Source: Zygnema circumcarinatum (taxonomy: Eukaryota > Streptophyta > Zygnematophyceae > Zygnematales > Zygnemataceae). From it: DNA of 64,000 nucleotides. This document shows, piece after piece, positions 15,540-27,900 of this stretch. How positions within the stretch are numbered: position 1 is the first letter of the stretch; each line of letters starts with the position of its first letter. A program made the position numbers and the translations under genes. The notes beneath the pieces were generated by a model. The model was not told the origin of the DNA. It did no database searches and worked only from the letters and a program-made list of their open reading frames with translations. The stretch lies in the NCBI GenBank assembly GCA_037447605.1, contig CM074808.1, positions 1,294,978-1,358,977 on the forward strand. The letters run 5' to 3'.

Positions 15540-18422
15540 ATGGTATCTTTCCTGCTCAGAGCCTCGTCTTATCCTGGCACCAGAGCAGCGGCGCTATCCG
15601 TGGCAGCGTTAAGGATGTCTGCAGCACAGTCGGCTCGTTCTGCAGCAGTGCAATTATGTGCAGCTTCTCAGCTGTCCAGTTTAGCGGCCCCTTGCAGTGA
15701 TAGACATTGCTTGTCTGTCGGGTCCGCTGAACTTCATTCAAGGACGTCTAATCTGTTTGGAGCCCTTCGAGTACAGCAGCCCCTGCAGTCGCCTCTCAGA
15801 GTCCGGCCAGAGTTTAGTCTTACAGTATGTGAGCAGGCAGTCACGGAATTACCTCCAAGACTTCAGAATATTGTGAAGGGCTTTCAGGCTGTTCCAGATC
15901 CTAGGGCACGGTATCAGCAGTTGCTACACTATGCAGCAAAGTTGAGCCCTTTGCCAAAGGAGTATCACACCACAGAAAATAAAGTTGTCGGGTGTGTGTC
16001 GCAAGTATGGGTGGTCCCGACTCTGAAGAGTGATGGAACTGTTTACTTTCAGGCAGATTCCGACTCTGCTCTGACTAAAGGTTTGGCGGCCTTGCTAGTG
16101 GAAGGTCTCAGTGGGTCTCCGCCCGCTGATATTTTGAGAGTAACTCCAGATTTTGTTCAAATGTTGGGGCTAAAGCAGAGTCTTACGCCTTCACGGAACA
16201 ATGGCTTTTTAAATATGCTGAAGTTGATGCAGAAAAAAACACTAGAATTGTATATACAGTCGGAGGCAGCACAAGCAGGTTCATCTGGCTCTGGGGAAGG
16301 TAGGGCTGAACAGTTGACAGCATCTGGTGATTACGCAACATCCAGTAGCGGCGATGGCGGTTCTAGTAACGGTGAAGGAGGACCGAGCAAAAAAACGCTT
16401 GACAGGCCCATATATAGTGGCATAAAGAACAAGGTGAGCCCACCTAGATTCAGGATTCTATCACTGGCTATCCGGTTGGAATCAATTCATCCTCTTTGAA
16501 TAAGAATGACGGCTGTTCGTTACAGAAATAAGACGACGAAACAAACAAGTAGGGAACTTGAAGAGATTTGTACTTCTTATCACCGTTGCTTATCAGCATG
16601 ATTTGCTCAAATGGCTTGCTGTTTCTGTGGCCCCTTTGTTTTCTTTCTGTCGCTAGTAATCATGTCTATCTCAAACAGTGGAGTTTCAAAGGTAATCAGT
16701 TACCTAGACGTTATAGACGGACTCGTCCTTGCTTTGGTCAGCAAGGACGTGCCCATTGATCATCTTGCAACAGCTGAAATATTTCAGAGTTACACTGCTA
16801 GAAGAATAACAGTGAGACATTTGTATTTCCACCTGGAAATTTCCAGTGAAATGTGCTCAAGGATGTTGAACAGAGTTGATTCCTGTTTGAAGCTGGATAT
16901 GGAAATAATTGACTTTCAGTGCAGGCTATAGCATGGAAAATAAAACAGGTTTTCTGTTCAGATATCTTCAGGTGTTTGCCACCCTGAAGAGTGCTCCACA
17001 GGCGTGAAAAGGTTATTGTAAAAGTACCAACATGTAGAGTTGCAGAAAGGCATTAAATCTGAAGAGTTAGCTGAACAAATTATTTATAGTTAGTCGACAT
17101 GGTTTATATTTTCTGGTTTAGAAACGTGTTTGTACAACGTCTGACGCAACTTCGTTTGATATGAGGTGTTGTAATTATTCAATACTACAACATCAACACG
17201 ATTCTCCTTGTTCATGTATCTGCAGCATTCACGATGAGCCTGGAAATACTTCTGAATGAATGAATGGAGCTCACTCGTAACTCACATACATAGCAGTTTA
17301 ACTTTCCATCCTCGGGTCAACTTGCAACTGTACTCTGCCTTCACATATTGCAGTTCAAAGTTTATTACTGAGGGCTCTCTTCATTGTTAAAATTTGAATT
17401 TCAAGGAAATGGAAGTTGGAACCCTTTCTGCTGACGTGGAGACCACCCACAGCCGAATAGACTTTCAAAGCCTTGAGGCATCTCTTTTCGAGCATTGAGG
17501 ACAAGATGAATTATGTACGATTGTCTCTTTGCATGGTGTGTTTCACCTCAACTCAAGAGCGATATTTTGCTTCACGTGCGCTGTATAGCTCAATCATGGG
17601 CAATGTGCGTTTGTGCAGTTAGAGAAGGAACTTGGAGCTGAGGTGGACATTCAAGATGTGAGTCACCAGCATGCCGGCCATGCTGGGGTGCATAAAGGAG
17701 CAACTGAGACACATTTCAAGTGAGTTTCGTTGACTAATCCAAAAAGTTTTTTGTATTCAGAACATGGTGTTGTCATTCAATGTCAGCGAACAATTCTATT
17801 CGCCTCTGGTGCTCTAGCAGTAATGTGAGGGGCGAGGAGCCCAGCGAGGGCACCAATACTGCGTGGAGGGGAAAAGAGCCTCGTGGTTGCATTCTGCATC
17901 CAGGGGTCTGATGAATAAAGATTGTGGGATAAACAGAACTGCCTCAGTTTGATTATCTTGTGCAGATCTTGAAAGCTTTGGCTGCTCATTTTATTCTTCT
18001 TCATGTGAACTTTGCCATATGCCAATTGAAGATTATAGAAATGCGCAAGGATAAAGAAAGAATTTGGGGTTTGTTCGTGGTAAAGATTAGCTGCAGCAGC
18101 AGAGAAGTGATGAAACGTGGGTACGGGTGCCGCCGCCTTTCCATGTTTCCCAGTGCTGCATGGTCCTGTCCTTGCCCAGTCACATCGAATCAAGGCTTAC
18201 ACTGTCGTTGGGATGGGCGTCTCTCGAGGGCAATAATCTGACTGACAAAGGCTGTTCCTCGCTTCTGTGCGCAGTGTGAAGGTGGTCTCCCAATCCTTTG
18301 AGGGCCTCAACACGGTGAAGCGACATCGTCTCGTGTACAACCTTTTGAGCGAAGAGTTCGGTAAAGGGCTGCACGCCCTCTCCTTGGTGACAAAAACGCC
18401 GGCAGAGGTTCGACAGGCATGA
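15540..18422 (+). CDS. SUFE1: SufE-BolA fusion, plastid Fe-S cluster assembly (3 exons)
   Basis: SufE accepts sulfur from the plastid cysteine desulfurase and activates it; the fused BolA domain is thought to interact with monothiol glutaredoxins. Exons 15540-16433, 17619-17719 and 18275-18422 give about 380 residues. Residues 1 to about 95 are Ser/Ala-rich, fitting a transit peptide. The SufE domain spans about 100-245 with the sulfur-accepting cysteine at about 152 in VVGCVSQVWVV. A Gly/Ser linker (about 250-285) leads to BolA: PIYSGIKNK, LEKELGAEVDIQDVSHQHAG, THFNVKVVSQSFEG, VKRHRLVYNLL, GLHALSLVTKTPAE. The domain order matches the plant plastid SUFE1 family. Intron 1 is long (1,185 bp). 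Start chosen as the first ATG of the open frame. Confidence 0.95.
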
Positions 18423-19376
18423 AGAGTATCGATTTCTACAAATACGTTTTTTGCCCTGACGAATACTCTCCTAGATTGTTAGCGATGCTGAAAAAACCAT
18501 CCCTAGCAGTTTTGATGAAGGCAGACAGTTGAGTTTCGTTCAGTCGAGATCATTTCTTTTCGAATGTTATTCGCTGATTCTTTCCAAAAAAATAAAATAA
18601 CTATTGTCCTTTGTAGAGTCCCATCACATTCTTTAATCTTGGCCCTACTCCCAGAACGCGCTATAAAAGTAATATATAAGGCAAAAAAAAATTCACAGCC
18701 AACCCTAATTTGTGCCCCGCCCGGGGACGGCCGGTCCCTCCCTCCGGTCACTCCCTTCATACATGAGCTACAAGAAAGCGTCCCCGCGCAGTCCCCCGAG
18801 TCCCCGGCCGCCGGCGATTTGTGGAGATCCGGTACCCGCCCGCAAGGCGCCGCGCGGCACCGCCCCCTACCTGGCCACCCGCCCGGGCCCGTCCCCACCG
18901 TCCGATCGCGCACTTTCAGAATGGAACGGACGGTCCAGGTCGTCCGAGCTGGCAAGAGCGGTGGCTGATTGGGCAGACCGTACGGAGACTTTTCTGGATG
19001 AGTCAAATTGGGAGTGCCACGTGGCATCAAGAGCCAAAAGGGCGTGACGTGGCAGATCCTGACTGGATTTTGTGCTCTCTTGTGCGCGACTCGTCCCCCG
19101 AGAGGCCGGCGCTGACATAGAACCGGCTGCTGCGCATAGCGGAACTGGCAACAAAGATCGACATCTTGCGAGTCCGTGCGCGATATTCGGCGGCGACCAA
19201 TGACCGGCGGACGGCCCCTCGCCCGGCCATAATGCGGGGGACACGGTGGACCTGCCACGTCACCGCCGCACGTGTGAACCATCCCTTCCCTCTCTCCCTC
19301 GCTCTCTCTGGCTCTCGCTCTCTCTACCTCCCTCTCACGCGGGAGAGCGGGAGGAGGGGCGGGAGAGGCCGCAGCC
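18423..19376. promoter_or_regulatory. Upstream region of the PLOD-type glycosyltransferase
   Basis: The first part is SufE-BolA 3' sequence. From about 18890 it becomes promoter-like: CCGTCCGATC near 18898, the palindrome CCGTACGG at 18978-18985, CCACGTGG near 19018, CCACGTCACCGCCGCACGTGT near 19256, a GGCCAAT-type box, then a CT-rich tract (about 19280-19340) just before the ATG. No gene is seen. Confidence 0.55.
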
Positions 19377-20831
19377 ATGCGGCCATGGTGGCAGCAGCGC
19401 TTCTCGCTGTCCTGGGACGGAGGCCGAGCGCGCGGGCTGCCCGTGGCGTACGGCAAGTTCCAAGAGTCGGGACGACTGCTTTCGGGGTCGGGGCCAAAGT
19501 CGGGATGGGGAAGGGGAGTGGGAAGTGCTGTGGCGTATCTGCTGCTCGCACCATGGTACAAATCAAGATTTATAGGGCTGAAGATGGTGGCGCTCATGGC
19601 TCTGCACCTGATCCTGCTCCTGGCCCTCTTCCTGTCAGGATTGCTGCTATGGCGGCGCCATGCTTTTGTAGACATAGGGCGCGACTGGCCAGAAGCATGG
19701 GGTTCCTGTTTGAACCCTCCCTTGCAGTACTGGTGGAAAACGCTCCATAACCCGCAGAGGGTGGAAGTCTGCAGCGAGCTCGTCCTTCAGGCGTCGAGGA
19801 GAGGCAAGGCGGCGCAGAAGAGAGGGATAGCTGTTGGAGAGGGGAGGGCGGAGAGAGCGCCGCTGGACGGATGTGCGCTCGCGCATGGCAGCAAGGAAGG
19901 AAGTTTTGCAGCAGGCGTGCGGGAGAGGGAGCTGTCAGGAGTGTCAAGTTGGCGGTGGAGTCGCAGGAAAGAGAGGCTGCCAACCGACGGTTGCAGGATG
20001 GAGTGGGTGACTTATTCTACGGAATGCAGCGCGAACCTGAATCGTATTGCAGATATTTGCGACATGATGGGAATTTCGCTGCAAGTGGTGGGCCTGCAGG
20101 AGTGGTGGATGGGATGGGGAGGGCGCACGCGCATGATCAGAGAAGTTGTACAGTCTCTTCCAGCTGATCGCCTGGTGCTCAGTTCAGATGCTGACGATGT
20201 GCTGCTCCTTCCGACTTCTGCCTGCTCCATGGAGCGACTGATGGAGAAGTTTTCTTCAGTCGGAAGGCCGGTTCTGGTGGGGGCGGAACGATATTGTTAT
20301 CCGGATGGTGAGAGATGGCAGGAATACCCTAATCCTCCCAGAGACACTCCGTATAAGTATGTGAATGGAGGTACATTTCTCGGTTTTGCGTGGGCCATGC
20401 TGGACGTCACTGGTCAAGCATATCGAGGAGACTGCATCGATGATCAGCGCGAGGTCACTCGTGTGTACCTCGACAACACGTCGTATGTAGGTCGACCTAA
20501 TATAGAAGGGGCGAGGGAGATAGTCACGCGGTTGAGCAGTACATTGGAGCATCCTGGCGAGCGTCATCCCTACCTGCAGCTGGACTGGTACAACAACCTG
20601 CTGCTGCCGCTTGGAGGGGCAGAGCTCAGTGAGTTTGACTTTTCGGGATATGAGATCAATGGGACGGTGAAGAGCAAGCTGACGGAGGGCAGACCCTGCA
20701 TTTTTCACCAAAATGGCGATAAGAAAGAACGACCAAAAAACCCCGTCGTGTGGCCCCATCTTATCAAGGCCATAGGTATAGACAGGCTTCGTGAAAACGA
20801 GGGCTACTTAAAGGGGCAGAAGGGCCACTAG
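19377..20831 (+). CDS. PLOD/procollagen-galactosyltransferase-like glycosyltransferase, type II membrane protein (intronless)
   Basis: One uninterrupted frame of 484 residues. A hydrophobic segment at about 70-91 (MVALMALHLILLLALFLSGL) looks like a Golgi/ER signal anchor, with the catalytic part in the lumen. From about residue 205 the sequence follows the glycosyltransferase domain of lysyl-hydroxylase/collagen GT proteins: WVTYSTECSANLNRIADIC, a GGRTRMIREVVQSLP block, the DxD-like LVLSSDADDVLLLP (about 264-277), VGAERYCYPDGERWQEYP, YKYVNGGTFLGFAWAM, DDQREVTRVYLD, LQLDWYNNLLLP and PCIFHQNGD, the last matching the family's C-terminal HGNG-type site. Donor and acceptor sugars cannot be read from sequence. 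The region between the anchor and residue 200 is Arg/Gly-rich and of unknown role. It is intronless among multi-exon neighbours, which could reflect retroposition or transfer. Confidence 0.78.
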   Translation: MRPWWQQRFSLSWDGGRARGLPVAYGKFQESGRLLSGSGPKSGWGRGVGSAVAYLLLAPWYKSRFIGLKMVALMALHLILLLALFLSGLLLWRRHAFVDIGRDWPEAWGSCLNPPLQYWWKTLHNPQRVEVCSELVLQASRRGKAAQKRGIAVGEGRAERAPLDGCALAHGSKEGSFAAGVRERELSGVSSWRWSRRKERLPTDGCRMEWVTYSTECSANLNRIADICDMMGISLQVVGLQEWWMGWGGRTRMIREVVQSLPADRLVLSSDADDVLLLPTSACSMERLMEKFSSVGRPVLVGAERYCYPDGERWQEYPNPPRDTPYKYVNGGTFLGFAWAMLDVTGQAYRGDCIDDQREVTRVYLDNTSYVGRPNIEGAREIVTRLSSTLEHPGERHPYLQLDWYNNLLLPLGGAELSEFDFSGYEINGTVKSKLTEGRPCIFHQNGDKKERPKNPVVWPHLIKAIGIDRLRENEGYLKGQKGH

Positions 20832-21904
20832 ACGTGCTCTGGTGTAGCTTGGGTTGTCGACATGATAGCAGCAACTCTCGAACTCCTTTTTCTGATCGCC
20901 AATTCGCTCTGACATGCTGTTTCGGAGGGCATTTGCGACGTGGCACCTTCGTTGTTCGCAATGCTAATATCAGCATAGTAAATGAACGTACAAGGAGGTG
21001 CAATGAAACAGGCCTCGTGGCTGCGAAGGAGGCTGATATAAGCCGCGAAGATTGAGTCAGCTTGTGTCACCAACTCGGCGGCGGAAGACTCACTGAGAAC
21101 TTTTTCCAAACGATTGCCCTTATCTGGGCATAGTCGTCATGCTGCGTCAGGCCTTTCCTGCCAAAATGACAAGATTAACAATGCGTCCGTGACCAGGAAC
21201 TGTTCAGTTTCAGGCTAAGTACTGTTGAATCGAAAAGAAATCGAGGAGAAAGCTATTTTTCTTCCCTCAACGATGGGAAGGCTAAGCGTAGGTTGCCCTG
21301 TAGCAACAGGCGGGATCGTAATTTCAGAGAATGTCGTCACTTTGAGGGTGCATGGCCACCTCACCAAGCGAGACAGAGTCAACCTGCCGAAGGCTTCTCC
21401 TTTTAGAAGATTGTGTTCAGTTTTTGTGAACGGGAGGCGTAGTGTCAGTGGTCCCAATATAATGGGGAAATTCTATGTTACTTTTAACGTAAGCCTCCTT
21501 GGTCACGGGTTTTGTGTTGGCTGACATATTCACGTCCAAATTTTGATTCCCCTCTTTAGAATCTTACAGGAGCCATAAGGCCAAGGTGCACAGGACGAGC
21601 TCACACAACGTAAAAGAACAAAATTCCTTGTGGATTATGCCATCCCTTTCAAGCAGGCTTAGCATGTTGAAAAGTCAATGACTAAATGATCTGATCGCAA
21701 CAACGTATAAAAGGCAAAACTACAAAAAAAATAGCGGAGAACCTAACCCTAACAAGATCAAAAATTGCCAACGTAAAACACCCCCTCAATCTCGTCAAGC
21801 TCGATATCTGCATCTCTGCACTGGCAGCTCTAAAAAGTATGTACAATCCGTAAGCAGACGCGAATAGGGATCTGCTTAAGCCCAAATCCGTAATCTTGTC
21901 AGAC
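20832..21904. other. Intergenic region between convergent genes
   Basis: 3' ends of the glycosyltransferase (plus) and the Kir-like channel (minus) face each other here. I see no supported gene; the open frames present are short and unrecognised. Confidence 0.5.
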
Positions 21905-24900
21905 CTATGCCAGCCTCCTCTCTTCCTCGTGCGCCTCAAAAGCCATTTTCAGCGCTTCTTCTGCAGAGCTGAGAAGGGACTGCGCCTCAGCCCCAGCTCC
22001 TTGGAGGTCCCTGCTCTGCCGAATACGAGCTGCGAGCTCAACCGTAGATTGCCGCCAAAGATTGGCCTTCTCTCGCATTGCTGACAGCTGCATTATCCCA
22101 CCCATTCAATATGTAAAAAAAAAAAAAAAAAATACTTGAATGAATATCGTCAAACTAAGCTGTCCTGATGACACAAAATAGTTGCACACTTTGAAGCTAC
22201 GAAAGCAGCGTGCAAAGCCATCCGAGGACCTCTGTAAAGGATTGGATGGAAGCTGCAAGCTCGATTTAGACAACGCATGGCAGCCTGCCTCAGGGTCATG
22301 GGCTTCAGGCCTCCTCTCGCTCAGCAGAAAACACGCACGCAAAAGCCGTAAAGTGGTGATAAGAACGGACGCTTACCCTTCGAACATACTCTTGGTCCAG
22401 CTCTTCCAAAGCTATTAGCATGCCTTGCGAGTCGGATGCAGCCCCGTCTTCTATTGCCTGACTCCTCTCTCCGTGTGACCGTTGTTTCTGCCGGAAAACC
22501 TCCCGATCACGAAACCTGCGTGTGCGGGTTCGAAGTGGCCTATCCGAATAATCCAAGTGAGAGTCTCCTAGGATGTGCTCTCTCTCTTCGGCATCCCCCT
22601 CCTTCACTTCCGTTCTCCTCCGCTGCCGTCCTCCTCCCTCGCTCCCATCATCAGACGAAACGTACCCTGATCGAAGCACTCCGTCCGACCGCAGGGCTGT
22701 CGGCTCCTGGAGAATTGGCGGGAGCTTCCCATTCAGAGGTAAAGTTCCCACTGACAGGTGGTTAGGTGGACGAGAAAGGACTGCTTTCTTTGATGGAACG
22801 GGCACTACTGCATGGAACAGCGTGAAGTCCTGCGAAATGTTGGGTGGAACATATTGTTAGGCTGAGAAAACGAGAGAGGAGTCTGAGAACCGGGTGAAAA
22901 CTGTGTGAACATAGAAAAGTAACAGGGAAAGTGGTAGAAATGCTCGGAAGGACCCTGACTCAGCCAGAACTGAGAGAGATAAACCTTTGCCAAACACCGT
23001 GACAAAGGAAGGCTAAGCAATGGATGTACACTAGAATAAAGAGCTACGTGGTTGTGAAACAAATGGTGAGCTTGAAGAACAGCCAGAATGGATGAAGGAT
23101 AGGCGAAGAGTAAGAACACAAGGAGAAGGAGAGGATATTGTAGGCTATAGGAGGCAAATCTGCAATGAAACAATGCAGGGACATTCAAGCGGTGGAGACT
23201 AACCAAGCCCTGACACCCGTAATTGAATGTTCAGCCATCATCATGCAATGGCTCTCTGAGCAAAAATATAAGGGGCACGCAAGAGTTGGGAATATGCAAG
23301 AGGTGGAAATTACCACGCAGCGCAGTCCATTTGGCAGCCTGGTCACCATAGTTCTGTAGCACATCGCCTCAAAAAAAAAAAAGTCACATCAGAGGAGCAA
23401 CAATGCTAAAGCGAAACTCTAAACGCACTCGGGAAGTGCGCAAAGACTTACATTCTGCAAGTGCTGCAAGTTTCGTCAACTTGAAGTCTCTAGAAAAAAA
23501 ACCTAAACAGATAAGGACGGTAAAAACGAAGACATGATACAAAGGAGGAGGGACTTCTTCCTAGTACCACTGACAATGCAAAAGAAAAACCAAGAAATCA
23601 AAGGCACACTCTTCTGGCCTGCTCGCAAGGCATATTCGTCTATAAGTTGCCGATCGGGGAACAGAATCTACTGCAAATACATGTCAGCATCTCTGATCTA
23701 TACTCATTATGAAGCCAAAAATGACACGTTGACACTACAATACAGGCATTGCCTCGCAAGTAGTGACAGAATAAAGACCCGGCCCGCTGCACAGTAGCTC
23801 CATGTTTGCAAAAATCTTCTAGTTTCCGTCACTACTATTTCCGGCATCCTTGCTGTCAGCCTTGTTTCAAGCTTACAAACGACCGCTTTCTCCCTTCGCA
23901 GCCATCCTCGCCGGAGAAGCTGAAACTTCTTGTCATTCAACCCATTCATGCCACTGCCTTATCCATCAACACTTTAAGGAGGAAGCCAACCGGCTGGCCT
24001 TGCGGTAGGAAGCCGTGTATGCCAAATCACGCCTTTCAGTTACTTCAGACTACATAGAACATGGGATTACGCGCCCTGTCGGAAGACAGGTGGGTTATAG
24101 CCACTTACACAAAGCGGTGGTTATACATAATGTCGCTGGCCCGGTACGAATGACGCGCTGTTACCACCCACGCAATGGTCCAAATAAGACAGCAAACCTG
24201 CCAGGATATGACACAGATAAGACTGCCCTAGCCAGCAGTACCTCATGATTAAGATAGTGTTCAACGATCACTGACTCAATTCCTTCTGGTCCAGCACTAC
24301 GCAGTTTGCTTCCTTAGAAGGTGGACAGTGATGCTGTTTTTCCGTCGCATTCCATGACCCCGCAGATACGTTTTCCCCATAAACGCAGTCCAGAATGAGA
24401 GGGCCCCTTTATGCTCACCTTGTATCCTAGCAGAAGTGGAAGCATCAGTCCCTTCCAGCAGTACAAGAATCTCCATGTCGCATCGTTCCATCATCTGCAT
24501 TGGGCAGCCGCAGGCAGCAAACTTTCCAATAAAAAACAACAAAAAAACAAAAACTATAAAGTACAATGTAAATGTATAGTCCGCTCAAACCCTCCGCTGG
24601 CCTACTTGGGAATATTAGATCACATACTGACAAGTCAAATGTCTTCCCCTCAATACTTTGGTCCGAACTACAGTGAAAGGGCCTCCATGACAGTAGTAGC
24701 CCCCTATACAAATCTCACTAAATATATTTTATTGAATTTTATCTACAGAGGCTGCACTCCAGTTGTTTGATTATTTCCAGATTTCATGATACTGGCACTT
24801 GACAAGGATGCCGACGATCGAACCTTGGGTGGAAGACAATGCAAGATAAACTCATTAATTATGCTCCCAAGACAAAGAAAACATCAAATTTCTTCTGCTG

Positions 24901-27900
24901 GCCACAAGCGGTTGGCAGCGTTAGCTGAGGCACGTGTAAAATCATGTTGTTCGACTGCAACCTCAGGATAGCTCAAAGAGCTGTCCATCGACTGACTAAA
25001 GGACATAGGCTGCAGCTAACCATAAATTTCAAGTGCTGATGCTTGTTTGTGGACACAGCATGCACAGGCCCTTAGCCCTGGAGTGCATTCCACAGCATGT
25101 GAGTTCGAACATGTAATTCCATCAATTGAAACCCACTTTGAGTTGGTTGGAATTTCACGATTTGGACTGACCAAGATATGCATTACACTCTCGATCTTGT
25201 TGAAGTCCTCTAATGGAGAAATGGAGAGAATTGGATAAGTGGATTTCTCTCAACAGGGCTCTCTCCGCGGTACCGGGCAAGACTTAAGTACACAGCTGTT
25301 TCCCCTTCAGTGCAAGGAGTTCTTTCCTGACTTCATTGTTTACAAGAAAATGGCTGCTGACATCCACAGTCACCGCTTTCATGATCACTGCTACATGCTT
25401 GCTCCCATACAACTTACCACACAGGACATGCCATAAAGGGGACTGCTGCTGGTCACGGGGTGTGCGATTGTGAAGGGCAGCCCCAAGAAGACTTGGCTGC
25501 TGCCGGGCACCTGCACAGGAGGATGGCAGGCATTAGCAGCCCGACTTGCCTTGCTGCTCTCTCCTCCTTAAGAGTTCATTGTTCTTCATTCACATGCCTA
25601 TTCGTAGGGATCATGGCTGCTGCACTCACAGGGACGGCAGTGAAGCGGAAGATGGATTCGTGCTCTTCAGTCATGACATTGTCCAAAGCCACCAGCATCC
25701 GAACAGTTACCTGCAACGCTCCAACAGTTACGGAGACATCTTTACAGCTGTCCATGTAGACAGACAAATCCAGGGCTCAAAGAAACGAGGAAAAGGACGA
25801 CAGAAAAGAAAAACAATAACGATAGTCCCCCAAAAGACTGCTAACAAGGGAACATAACAGTTGGTAGAACGAGAAATGTTGCGTTTAGAATCCGCAGGCC
25901 GGGGAGTCTCCGTCCACAAACACCTATTGTTGACTACTACAGCGACAACTTGCAAGGGTGAGTTCAAACCTCGATAAGCTGATGCTTCCTGAGGTTTGCC
26001 ACCCGGCAGGCAAGTCTGGGAACACCATTGTCCTGCACGCGAAATTGCGATGACTTCAGTTACAGTTATAATTACAGTTATAGTTGAGATTAACAGTTAC
26101 AGTTATAGGGGCCTAAAGAAGTTGCAACGATCTCATTGGTTCCTCAACAAGCAGAGGAACACTGCTTCTATGGGTACAAAGTGCACAGGGGCAATTTTCC
26201 ATATTAGCACGATCAAAGAGATGCAAAAAAGCACCGAAACAGGGAGCAGTATCGATGCAATAACGTGATTGAAAAAAACATATGTTCTTTCCCATAACAA
26301 CGGTTGTCAATACTGTCAACCTATGACATCACTTTGACCTTGGAGAATGCACTGTCTGCAAACGATAAATCATTTGTATACCTCACGCTATGAATGACAA
26401 TGTGTTCCAATGCACAGTTGAGCCTGCCTAGACTGCGAGTTGCCTGCAGCTCAATGCTTATTTGTACCTCGTGAAGAACCATTTTGTGACTGAATACGAC
26501 AGTAGACACGCGTCTGCTCGGCCGAGAGAATCTGGCAGGCAGCAGGAGAGGCGGGAGACCGGGATCGGACAAGCAGGTCAGAGGGTTGACAAGGAAAAAT
26601 GGTCATTGCATGGAATCTGCAAACCTTGTGCAACACATTTCTCAACTGCTTCTCACACTCATGTAGAGGAGAGCCTCAAACTCAAGGTCGAAATCAAACC
26701 CTCGACTGATTTTTTCCAGGCGACAAGTCCGTACAGCGGCTCAACCTCCTCTCCTTCCTCTATCGCCCCCGCCTCTAAGCATTCCTCACATTGAACTCTT
26801 TAAGAAACGAGAAGAAAATAGCAAGCATCACATGCAAAAGATCCTTCGGACAAAAAGGTGGTGCAGTTCAGTAACTCACACCTTGCATACACGAGCCCAA
26901 GGAGAGAATAAGCAGCCAATAAGCTTGCCACAGATTGCGCTGCAACAGCGACATTGGTAAGAAGACAGGTAGGGTCCGGCGTCAGATCTCCACCATAGCC
27001 TGCAATAAAAAATGGGAACACACTATCAGCAAGCCCAACAACGAGCGAATCATCCGGAAAAACTATCGTAACCTTCAAAAGGATTGTACTCCAGAATGAA
27101 CTGGCCACAAACATAAGCTCCACGCAGAAGCGTGCTTTCATCGTGCTTTGAAGAACTTAAGTTGTCGTCGCTTTATTGCTCCTACTTTTACAGTTGTCAG
27201 CTATAACCACGAGCATGCCGGAAGTCTGACATGTCACGATTTTTTTTTTGGCCGAGGCAAATGATTCAGGTACACTTGGAGCACGCAAAACCTTTCTCTG
27301 CCTGGTTGGCCTACTGCTCCGGAACAGCGAGAGCTGTGTACAAGCATCAATGGCAGCAAAACTAAGGCTCCCTGGGAGGGAAATGCAGATCTTACCAATG
27401 GTCATCGCCGTCTGAACACTGCCATGCAATCCAACCACCCCCACTGCACAGAGGTCAGATACCCCCAGTCTCACAATGGCAAGAGTGCAGCAACTGCCAC
27501 GGAGTACTGACCCGGTACTCAAAGTTTGCGCAAGGGGCGGAATCAAGCAAGTTATTGAAGCACGCGTTGTGCCTCAAACACTGCTGCAGTGGTCGTGACT
27601 GAACTCGTAATGGAGAAGTTTGCATCACGAGAGTCACCTGAACCAGACAGCGTGTGTGTATGTGTACACTCCCGGAATGCAGTTATTGTTCCACGCCTGC
27701 GTCCGCAGAGCCCGTATGTAAGAAAGTAATGTCAATTCGGCCGTTAGCATTTCTCAACTAATCTCCTGCACACTGTCGCCTTTCCTTAAGAAGCAATTGG
27801 GAGAAGGTCAAAGGAGCTCTAAGTAGCGAATGAGAGGGTCATCGAAGTAAACTACAAATTTTCACACATTGCGAAAGCTGCTCAATATCCATGATATCCA

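Noticed and set aside
18503-19675. 390-codon minus-strand open frame
   Set aside because: It lies across the promoter and first part of the glycosyltransferase on the opposite strand. It has no recognisable domain and reflects low stop frequency in GC-rich DNA.
21738-21752. Short CCTAACCCTAAC motif, telomere-like
   Set aside because: Only about two units, isolated; no array.
23450-23493. 44-nt minus-strand exon-like segment with strong splice sites inside the Kir gene
   Set aside because: Its phase produces a stop or breaks the Kir frame when joined to neighbours. It may be an alternative exon but cannot be supported.
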